From Actinomycetota bacterium (GTDB lineage Bacteria > Actinomycetota > Acidimicrobiia > Acidimicrobiales > AC-14): a stretch of DNA of 13,005 nt. Under the pieces are notes generated by a model. It saw only the letters and a program-made list of their open reading frames with translations, searched no databases and was not told the DNA's origin. The stretch is taken from the NCBI GenBank assembly GCA_020200615.1, contig JAIVIH010000028.1, forward strand, positions 1-13,005, written 5' to 3'. This document shows, piece after piece, positions 1-6,179 of this stretch (position 1 is the stretch's first letter; the number at the start of each line of letters is the position of its first letter). A program made the position numbers and the translations under genes.

Positions 1-9
1 GGTCTGACC

Positions 10-33
10 TTGTCTCCATGTTTGTCTCCATGT
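10..33. repeat. 12-bp tandem duplication at left edge
   Basis: The 12-mer TTGTCTCCATGT occurs twice back to back (10-21 and 22-33). It lies upstream of the hemerythrin gene, outside any coding region I can support. It could be replication slippage or the edge of an element extending beyond the window; nothing else here shows which. Confidence 0.6.
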
Positions 34-177
34 CCCCAGCCAACGGCACTTTCCTGAGAACCGGCTGTGGCCCGGCCCCGAGGTGCCTGTGAACTTCGGC
101 GGCGGACGGTAGGGCAGTTCGCCGGAAGGGTAGGAACGCCGCCGCAACGCTGGACCACTCCGAGGAGACACCCAACC

Positions 178-663
178 ATGCCTGACGTCTTCGCCCTGCT
201 GTCCGAGGACCACCGGAAGGTGGAAGCCCTGTTCCAGGAGTTCGAGAGCTCCGGCGACCCCCAGGTGGCCCTGGAGATCTGCGGAGAACTCACCATCCAC
301 GCCGTCCTGGAGGAAGAGCTGGTCTATCCCGTCCTGGCGATCAAGATCGCCCGGGAGACGGCCGAGGAGGCCAGGCACGAGCACCAGGAGGCCAAGCAGC
401 TGGTGTCTCAGATCGAAGCGGGGGTGGAGAACGGCGACGACATCTCCGGTCTCGTGCAGGAGCTGAAGGCGAGCGTGGAGCACCACGTGCAGGAAGAGGA
501 GACCGAGATCTTCCCCAAGATGGAGGCCGAGCTCCCGACCCTCGTCGAGACGATGGGGGCCGACGTGGTCCAGCGCAAGCAGGAGCTGATGTCGAACATG
601 GCTGACGCCATCGGCGGCTCGCAGCGGCCCAGCACCGTGGGCCAGAAGCCCATGGGCGGCTGA
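178..663 (+). CDS. Hemerythrin HHE-domain protein
   Basis: A 161-residue cytoplasmic four-helix-bundle protein of the hemerythrin HHE cation-binding family, which holds a di-iron site used for oxygen, NO or redox sensing or for iron/oxygen storage. Visible ligand candidates are H12 (EDHRKVE), H41 and E45 (HAVLEEE), H67/H69 (RHEHQE), and H102/H103 with E107 (EHHVQEEE); the HxxxE spacing is typical. The frame is open upstream to 67, but I chose ATG 178 because GAGGAG lies at 162-167 and the family motif begins immediately after (PDVFALLSEDHR). The last 20 residues are a Gly/Pro-rich tail. It appears monocistronic and is followed by a hairpin. No promoter is clear upstream. Family assignment is secure; the physiological role is not. 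Confidence 0.9.
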   Translation: MPDVFALLSEDHRKVEALFQEFESSGDPQVALEICGELTIHAVLEEELVYPVLAIKIARETAEEARHEHQEAKQLVSQIEAGVENGDDISGLVQELKASVEHHVQEEETEIFPKMEAELPTLVETMGADVVQRKQELMSNMADAIGGSQRPSTVGQKPMGG

Positions 664-664
664 T

Positions 665-700
665 CTGGGGAGCCGCGCAGAAAACGATGAGGCTCCCCGG
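665..700 (+). terminator. Hairpin after the hemerythrin gene
   Basis: GGGGAGCC (667-674) pairs perfectly with GGCTCCCC (691-698), extendable by a T-G wobble and a C-G pair to 665/700, with a 16-nt A-rich loop. It begins two bases after the TGA stop. There is no T-run afterwards, so it may be a non-canonical actinobacterial terminator or an mRNA-stabilising hairpin. Confidence 0.55.
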
Positions 701-740
701 GTACGCTTCCGTCGTCGAGTGAGTCAGGCGGAGGAGCAAT

Positions 741-1415
741 CTGCCCAAGTTCGTCCCCGTCCTCCGCAGGGCTGAGGCCCGGGCCTCGGCCCTGCCGCGT
801 GCACACCGGTTCAATGCCGCCCTCTATGCCTTCGCTCTGATGGGGCTGGGTCTGATCGCGGCCGAGGTCCGCCAAAACGACGGCGCCGACCGCCAGGTGC
901 GATCGCTCCCACGGGTCGTCACCGAGACCACCCAGCCCAAACCGGCGGAATCCGTCAGGCCGCGTCCGGTCCAGGAGGCGGCGCCCGCGTCGCCCAGCGA
1001 GCCGGTCGTCAGCGCCACCGAGGACGGGTCCAGCGGGACGGGCCCGGTCACGGCGGGCGTGCCGGCTACGGACGGGTCAGGGCAGGGAGCTGAGATCCTC
1101 AGCACCACGACCGAGACGGTGACTTTCGAAACCGTGGAAGTGCTGGCGGAACTGACCGGACCGGCGGACGCCGCGCCCCCTTTGCCTCCGCCCGTCAACT
1201 ACGTGCCGCCGGCGCCCCTGTCGCTCGTTCCTCCGGCCGGCGCGCCCACCCTGCCCAGGCCGGGGTCAGACTTCAACGCCCTGCCCGACGGGTCCCCGAT
1301 CGTTCCCGGCCCCTCAATACGGCCGCCCGGCGACCTGGATCTGGATCTGGAGGAGCCGTCGGAGCCGTCGGACCCGACCTTCTCGGGCCCGACGCCGGCC
1401 AAAGCACCTGCGTAA
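741..1415 (+). CDS. Membrane-anchored Pro-rich hypothetical protein (CTG start)
   Basis: I do not recognise a family. The frame is open from 723 to the TAA at 1415 and has GC-rich third positions. The first ATG (840) falls inside the only hydrophobic segment, whereas a strong Shine-Dalgarno GGAGGAG (730-736) sits just before CTG 741. A CTG start gives 224 residues: a basic N-terminus (PKFVPVLRRAEARA), one membrane segment around residues 24-42 (NAALYAFALMGLGLIAAEV), then a low-complexity Pro/Thr/Val/Asp-rich tail likely outside the membrane. The C-terminus contains DLDLDLEE and PSEPSDP runs. The last ~215 bp are antisense to the 3' part of grdA; its final codons lie opposite conserved GrdA sequence, so this gene may also have lost its original end. 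If ATG 840 is the start, the product is 191 aa without a proper anchor. Confidence 0.55.
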   Translation: MPKFVPVLRRAEARASALPRAHRFNAALYAFALMGLGLIAAEVRQNDGADRQVRSLPRVVTETTQPKPAESVRPRPVQEAAPASPSEPVVSATEDGSSGTGPVTAGVPATDGSGQGAEILSTTTETVTFETVEVLAELTGPADAAPPLPPPVNYVPPAPLSLVPPAGAPTLPRPGSDFNALPDGSPIVPGPSIRPPGDLDLDLEEPSEPSDPTFSGPTPAKAPA

Positions 1416-1693
1416 GCCGGATCCCCCAGCACCACCGTCTCCGCTGATATCTCGGCTGCCTCCGGATCGGGGGCACCGAGCAGCACTAGGAGTTCGGTGG
1501 CGCCGTGGGTCTCAGCCAGCCGGGAGATTGCCTCCTGGCTCTGCAGGTCCATGGCGCCGGCTGCGGTTCAGACGAAGCACTCCGTGGCGACGAACACCAC
1601 ATCGCCTCCCGCAGCCTTGACGCAGGCGGCGATGGCTGGGCCCGAGATGCCGTCCCGTTCGCCGAGAGCGATGACCTTTCTACCTGCCAGCAT
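1199..1693 (-). CDS. grdA: GrdA, selenoprotein A of glycine/betaine-type reductase (in-frame TGA = Sec)
   Basis: GrdA is the small redox selenoprotein shared by glycine, sarcosine and betaine reductases; its selenol takes the carboxymethyl group from protein B. From ATG 1693 the frame reads 41 codons, crosses TGA at 1568-1570, and continues to a stop at 1199, giving 164 residues. Family hallmarks lie on both sides of the [16 protein letters not shown] before, then [17 protein letters not shown], with redox pair C39/U42 (CxxU), then [17 protein letters not shown] and [12 protein letters not shown]. Similarity I can recognise stops at about residue 101. Residues 102-164 (Gly/Ser/Arg-rich) do not resemble the usual GrdA C-terminus and lie opposite the Pro-rich gene. 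ATG 1693 is 6 nt past the trxA stop, with a GGGGG run as possible RBS; GTG 1699 is an alternative. Last gene of the operon. Identity is firm; activity of the altered C-terminus is uncertain. Confidence 0.88.
1517..1570 (-). promoter_or_regulatory. Sec codon and candidate SECIS hairpin in grdA
   Basis: TGA (1568-1570) is followed on the minus strand by a layered stem: CAGCCGG with CCGGCTG (7 bp, 1557-1563 with 1517-1523), then GCC/GGC, then CCTG/CAGG closing the 6-nt loop CAGAGC about 24 nt past the UGA. The loop distance fits bacterial SECIS elements. The pairing was found by eye; competing folds exist in this GC-rich RNA. Confidence 0.5.
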
Positions 1694-1699
1694 GCACAC

Positions 1700-2035
1700 T
1701 CACCCCCTCTCGGCCGTGAGGCGCGCCAGCGATTCGTCCACCCAGTCGCGCAACGCAGAGGCGGTGACGTCGGCCCCGTCGAGGCGGTCGACCTCCTGGC
1801 CGTCGTGGAACATGAGGAAGGCGGGCAGGCCCATGACCTTGAGCTCCATGCACAGCCGGCGGGCCTTGGGCGCCTCCAGCTTGACCACCTTGAGATCTGC
1901 CGACTTCTCCTCGGCCAACCTCGCGACATCGGGCATGAGGGCCATGCAGGGGACGCACGACGTTCCCCACACATCGACCAGGGTCACACCCTCGGCGACC
2001 AGGTCGCGGAACGTCTCCTTGGTTGCTTCGACCAT
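1700..2035 (-). CDS. trxA: Grd-associated thioredoxin, CVPC active site
   Basis: A 111-residue cytoplasmic thioredoxin expected to pass electrons to the selenoproteins of the reductase. The fold signature VDVWGTSCVPCMALMPDVARLAEE is present. The active site is Cys-Val-Pro-Cys instead of Cys-Gly-Pro-Cys, which I recall as the form found in thioredoxins of clostridial glycine reductase operons, as is the following ALMPDV. The cis-proline region is MGLPAFLMF. I start at ATG 2035, whose A is also the last base of the grdC TGA (TGATG), implying translational coupling; GAGAGG lies a few bases upstream. A TTG at 2038 is a possible longer start. It ends 6 nt before grdA. No thioredoxin reductase gene lies in the window. 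There is a third cysteine in RRLCMEL. Confidence 0.9.
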   Translation of the reverse strand: MVEATKETFRDLVAEGVTLVDVWGTSCVPCMALMPDVARLAEEKSADLKVVKLEAPKARRLCMELKVMGLPAFLMFHDGQEVDRLDGADVTASALRDWVDESLARLTAERG

Positions 2036-3486
2036 CAAGTACCTCTCGCGTTGCGCTCGAGCACCACGCTCATTCCATCGGACAGCTGGCTGAGGCGCCC
2101 CAGGAAGAGGCTGCCCTTGGCCAACAGCATGATTCTGCCCGCATCACCTTCGGTAAGGCGATTCCGGGCGTGGGGCAGGTAGCAGAAAGCCGACGCCAGG
2201 TGTCCCTGAGTGGGGGAAAAGCCGGGCATGCCTCTGGACTCGACGAAGCCGGCGATGCCGTCCCGCTCGATGTCACCCCTGCGGGCGGCGAGGGCGGCGA
2301 TGGTCCGGTAGTTCCGCTCGGGGACGTTCCCGGACCCCTGGGGCTCGGTGATCTCCGGGTTGTGGAGCTCGGTGGCGAAGTCGTCCACGTCGGTCGTGGT
2401 GAGCCCCAGGCGGGTGAGGGGCTCGATGGCTAGGGCCTCCATGATCTGGGGGTTGGCCCCCCCGGCGGCCACCCGATGGCGGCCGACGGCGTCCAGCCGG
2501 ACGCGCGGGGACACGCCGTCGTCCCGCTGGACCAGAGCGGCGGCCCCGCCCAGCACGTCCTCGAGGACGGGCAGGTCGTGGCTCAGGTGGCCCTGGAACT
2601 TCATGCCCAACTTGGCCAGCGAACCGCCGGCGACCACCGCCACCCGCTCGAACACACCCGCCGCCACCAGGCTGGACGCGATCACCAGGGCCGGGATGGG
2701 TGCGGCGCAGAAGTTCTTGACGTCGGCGCCCGAGGCCTCGGTCAGGCCGGCGATGCCGGCCACGGTCTTGCCCAGGTTGCCCCCGCCCCGTTGATAGCGG
2801 TCGCCGATGGCCTCCTCACCGCAACCGATCACGTAGTCGATGGAGGCGGGGTCGATCCCGTTGCGATCGAGGAGGTGGAGCAGGGAGAGGGTGGCGGTGA
2901 CCTTGGAAGCCAGGTTCTCGAGGAGCACGTGGGCCGCTAGGGACTCGTCGTCCAGCTGGCCGGCGCGGATGGTCCCGGCCAGGCGCCCGTCCCGGGTGTG
3001 GAGGGTGAGGACCCCAGGCTGCTTGGCCACGGTCTCGACATCGCCCACTGCGCGCTCGATCCGGTCGACGCCGAGGGTCTTGGCCAGGGCGTGGGTGTTC
3101 AGGGCGGCGGCCGCCCGCTCGGCCACGTCGGGCGCCAGGGTGATGAGGTCGAACTCGTCCACCGCCGCCAGCAGTCCCAAGAGCTCGACCTCGGGGATGA
3201 CCTCGCCCGACGGTCCGACGCGGTCCCCGCCGGTGGTGACGGCCGTCCACGGCCGGGCGGGCAGGTCGCGAGGATGGACGGATCCGATGTACGCCTGGTG
3301 GGGCGGGTAGGCCACGGCCTCCTCGAAGGTGCGGAGGGAGGTGAGGAAGGCTTTCTCGACGTCGGGGTTCTTGGGCAGCTCGCGGCTCGGCTTGGACCCG
3401 AGACGAGCGAGCCCTGGGGCATGGGCCAGCACTTGGGTCGCGGCCCGCACCACCACGGTGGGCACGGTTGGTTCGGCTGTACTCAC
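2035..3486 (-). CDS. grdC: GrdC-like protein C subunit (glycine/sarcosine/betaine reductase complex)
   Basis: Protein C of Grd systems resolves the Se-carboxymethyl group of GrdA into an acetyl thioester and releases it to phosphate as acetyl phosphate. This 483-residue thiolase-like protein matches the GrdC subunit: LAHAPGLARLGSKPSRE and EAVAYPPHQAYIG near the N-terminus, GCGEEAIGDRYQRGGGN (221-237), VKNFCAAPIPAL with Cys260, SLAKLGMKFQGHLSHDLPVLEDVLGG (289-314), PGFSPTQGHLASA, and a C-terminal KGSLFLGRLSQLSDG. Family length is about 510. The start is GTG 3486; GAAGG lies roughly 12 nt upstream, and the N-terminal pattern begins soon after. It sits 30 nt after the fused protein-B gene and overlaps trxA by one base. 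Its usual partner GrdD is absent from the window, so either GrdD is elsewhere or the acyl group has another acceptor. Confidence 0.9.
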   Translation of the reverse strand: MSTAEPTVPTVVVRAATQVLAHAPGLARLGSKPSRELPKNPDVEKAFLTSLRTFEEAVAYPPHQAYIGSVHPRDLPARPWTAVTTGGDRVGPSGEVIPEVELLGLLAAVDEFDLITLAPDVAERAAAALNTHALAKTLGVDRIERAVGDVETVAKQPGVLTLHTRDGRLAGTIRAGQLDDESLAAHVLLENLASKVTATLSLLHLLDRNGIDPASIDYVIGCGEEAIGDRYQRGGGNLGKTVAGIAGLTEASGADVKNFCAAPIPALVIASSLVAAGVFERVAVVAGGSLAKLGMKFQGHLSHDLPVLEDVLGGAAALVQRDDGVSPRVRLDAVGRHRVAAGGANPQIMEALAIEPLTRLGLTTTDVDDFATELHNPEITEPQGSGNVPERNYRTIAALAARRGDIERDGIAGFVESRGMPGFSPTQGHLASAFCYLPHARNRLTEGDAGRIMLLAKGSLFLGRLSQLSDGMSVVLERNARGT

Positions 3487-3516
3487 TGAATCGCTCGCCT
3501 TCGTTCGCTCATCGGC

Positions 3517-6141
3517 TCAGCTTTTCACTTCGAAAATGGTCGGCTCGTGGACGGAGGTGGACACCGCTTCGAGGGCCGTCTCCACCAGCCGGCGGCGCCA
3601 GGCGTGCTCGGCCTCCGGATCGAGGGACGGGTCGCCCGCGGGATAGGGAATGCCCCGGGTGGGGACGATCCGGGGCGCTCCCACCCGGACGGCGATGGAC
3701 GTGAGGTTGCACAGGAGGGCGGTCGGAATACCCGCCCGCTCGAGCTCTTTGGCCAGCGTTGCCCCGCAACGCGTTCCCGTCCCTCAGGTGGACGTGAGGA
3801 TCGCCGCGCGCGCTCCCGAACGGCGGAGGTCGGCGGCCCACTCGATCCCGAACCGCTGGGCGCTGCCGACAGCGGTGCCGTTCCCGGCCGTGACGAGGTA
3901 CGCAGGGTGCAGGCTCCCGATCCGGCCCTCGGACTCCAGCTCACGGGCCACGTCGAGGGGCAGGATGCGGTGCGGGTCGGCGTTGGCCCACTGGGTGGAG
4001 AAGCCCCCGTGGACCGAGCGCCACTCGCCCGCGGCCAGGGCGTCAACCCCCTCCAGGGGGTAGCGGAGCCATCGCGTGGCCCGGGCCGACTCCAGGCCAT
4101 CGGGGTTGGCGTCGGGCACGAGCGCACCTTCGGTGACCAGGGCGACAACCGCGGTGGCCACGTCGTCCACCGGAGCCGCGGGCGCCACCCGGTCGAAGCG
4201 GGGGAGGGGCACCTCGGTCACGTCCCGGTCACCCCCCAGCCGGGCCAGCACCATGTCGACCGCCCGCTCGGCGGCGTTGCGTTCGACCAGGACGTTCCGC
4301 CGCGGGACCTTGCCGACGCGACCGTCGTCGGCGGTGAGCGTCTCTCCTGCAGCGAGCTTGGCCGCTGCGGCGGCCAGCCGTTCGAGCGAAGGGCCCATGG
4401 TGCGGGCCGCCTCCCCGGCGGCCACCACGGGTGCCGCACCGGCTTCGTCCACCCCGGGGTTGTCGCCGTGGAGCGCAGCCACCGCGGCGAGCCCGGTGGC
4501 CTGGGCGGCGGCCACCAACCGGGCGCAGGCCAGGCCGTAGCGACCGCTGGTGAAGGCGGGCCCTGCGACCAGCAGATCCGGCTCGGCCGCCTGCACCAGG
4601 GCGAGGACCTCTTCGGTGACAGCCGGCCCGGAGACGGCGTAGTCGTCACCGCAGAAGACGGTGGCGACGACCTCGAAGCCCGGCCCCAGGAGGTCGGCCA
4701 GCTTGCGGCCGGGCCCCACGGGGCCAGGACGGGAGTCGGCCCCCGTGTTGGCCGCGTCCTCTCCTCCAAGCCCGGCGAAGAACTGGTTCACGTAGTGGAC
4801 GACCCGGATGGGCCCGTCGTGTGGTGCCCGCTCGGCGAGGGGCGCCCCCTCGGTCGCGTCCTGCTCGCGGCAGGTCAGCCGGCCCCACCCCACGGGGCTG
4901 TCGGAGCCGTAGATCACGGCCACGGGCAGTATCATCTCGGCCGTGGCCGGCACGTCCAGCAGGGCCAGGCGCTCGCCGCCCAGGGCCCGGTCGACCGCCG
5001 GCAGGGTGATCCTCTCGTCGTAGTTCCCGGAGCTGACCATGGCTGTCGCCCGGTTGGGAGGCACGACGATGGGCGGCCCGGTGCCGTCGGGCCCCGCCAT
5101 CTCGGCGAAGATGCCGACGGCTGTCACGCCCCGCTCCTCGAGGGCGTCCATCTTGAGGGCCATGTCCCCGTCGGCGTTTCCTCCCCCCTCCTTGGTGACG
5201 ACGGCGGCGTCCCATCCAAGGGCGGCGCCCAGCGTGCCGGCGTGGGCCGACGTGAGCTCCTTTTGGGTGGCCTCGACGGGCTCGGGTGAGATCACGAGCC
5301 CGGCGAACGTCAGGTCCTGACCGTCGCGACAGCGGAGCTCGGCCAGCACCGGGTGGTTCTGGTGAACGAAGGTGGGGTTCTTGAGGGCCGGGTGCCCGAA
5401 CTGCCCGCTGACCACGGCCCCGTCCTCCACCTCGGTCGCATCCAGGAGAGTGGGGAGGGAGGTCCCGAAGCTCCGGCCGTAGACGTACACGTCCTTGAAC
5501 GAGCCCTGGGTCTGCAGGTTGGTGATCGCACCCACCCGGGGGAGCGCCCCTTGCCCGGCCCGGGCTCCTGGGGCCACCGCCGGCAGCTCCTCCACCTCGT
5601 CCGGCTCGGCGTCGAGGGCGGCGTCGGCCAACCGCACGGCCGCCTTCAGGAGGCCCAGCCGCAGGGCGCGGTCGACCTCGGCCCAGTCCGCTTCGGGAGC
5701 GGGGACGAATTCGACGACCAGGTTGTGGGTCGAACCCAGGGGGGAGAGGGCCGCGCCCGGGCCCGAGAGGTCCACGAGGGCTTCCTGAGCACGAGGCAGG
5801 TAGCCGGCCGCCACCACGGCTGCACCCCGGAGGACGTGCGTGACCCCACCACCGGCGGCGCGGGCGGGACCGACGAAGCCGGGGAACATGCCGCCTCCCC
5901 CCGCAGCCTTGGTGCGAGGCTCCACCGCGTCCAGCACCTTCACGATGCGGGCTGAGTCGCCGGGGGATACCCACGACACCTCCACCGAAGCGAGGGCAGG
6001 CGAGGTGAAGCAGGCGGCGACATCGTCGGGGGCCACGGTGAGGTGGCTGTCCTCGAAGCTGGTTGCGTTGCCGAGGCTCACCGCTCGCACGTGGTGAACC
6101 ATCCGGGTCAGGGCGGTCTTGAGGGCAGGTTCGGCTGGCAT
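3517..6141 (-). CDS. grdEB: Fused GrdE-like/GrdB-like selenoprotein, protein B of a glycine/betaine-type reductase (in-frame TGA = Sec786)
   Basis: Protein B binds the substrate amine and transfers its carboxymethyl group to GrdA. Here both subunits are one 874-residue polypeptide. Residues 1-425 match the GrdE/G/I subunit (EPRTKAAGGGGMFPGF, THVLRGAAVV, TNLQTQGSFKDVYVYG, VHQNHPVL, KEGGGNADGD). After a ~20-residue linker, residues 445-874 match GrdB/F/H, starting RVVHYVNQFFAGLGGEDAA. Gene callers would stop at TGA 3784-3786, but the frame continues 88 codons with the conserved GrdB end: ILTST-U-GTGTRCGAT, ERAGIPTALLCN, GDPSLDPEAE. Sec is residue 786 (~342 of the GrdB part, close to the usual ~350). 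Oddities: the GrdE Asn-Cys processing site reads Gln247-Phe248, and UxxCxxC reads UxxGxxC. These, with EGGGN and GPDGT, hint at a betaine-type (GrdI/GrdH) rather than glycine enzyme. ATG 6141 has no Shine-Dalgarno; ATG 6102 is an alternative. First gene of the operon. Confidence 0.9.
3756..3786 (-). promoter_or_regulatory. Sec codon and bacterial SECIS hairpin in grdEB
   Basis: The UGA at 3784-3786 is followed by a perfect 7-bp hairpin GCGTTGC-GGG-GCAACGC at 3772-3756 on the minus strand. The GGG loop starts about 18 nt after the UGA, within the range for SelB-recognised elements, and G-rich apical loops are typical. The stem is compact, with no mismatch or bulge. Confidence 0.75.
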
Positions 6142-6179
6142 CAGGGGGGCACGCTACCGAGAATTGCGATACTGCAGAA
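6142..6179. promoter_or_regulatory. 38-bp divergent start region between grdEB and the methyltransferase
   Basis: Only 38 bp separate two divergent start codons and neither has a Shine-Dalgarno sequence. On the plus strand TGCGATACT (6165-6173) looks like an extended -10 placed 7 nt before GTG 6180, consistent with leaderless transcription. On the minus strand TAGCGT (6149-6154 region) precedes ATG 6141 by about 10 nt. No convincing -35 is visible on either strand. Any promoters for the two genes would overlap. Confidence 0.35.

Noticed and set aside
1..33. End of an insertion sequence at the left edge
   Set aside because: Only a short tandem duplication is visible; no transposase, terminal inverted repeat or target duplication can be shown within the window.
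1199..1552. Stand-alone 117-aa ORF starting MDLQSQ
   Set aside because: It is the post-Sec part of GrdA; the preceding frame through TGA 1568-1570 carries the rest of the conserved protein.
3547..5289. 580-aa open frame on the plus strand
   Set aside because: It is antisense to the well-supported grdEB gene, is rich in Gly/Arg/His/Gln as expected of a GC-rich shadow frame, and shows no domain motif.
3784..6141. Protein ending at the TGA 3784 as a complete 785-aa gene
   Set aside because: The conserved GrdB C-terminus continues in the same frame after the TGA, with a SECIS-like hairpin, so the TGA is read as selenocysteine.
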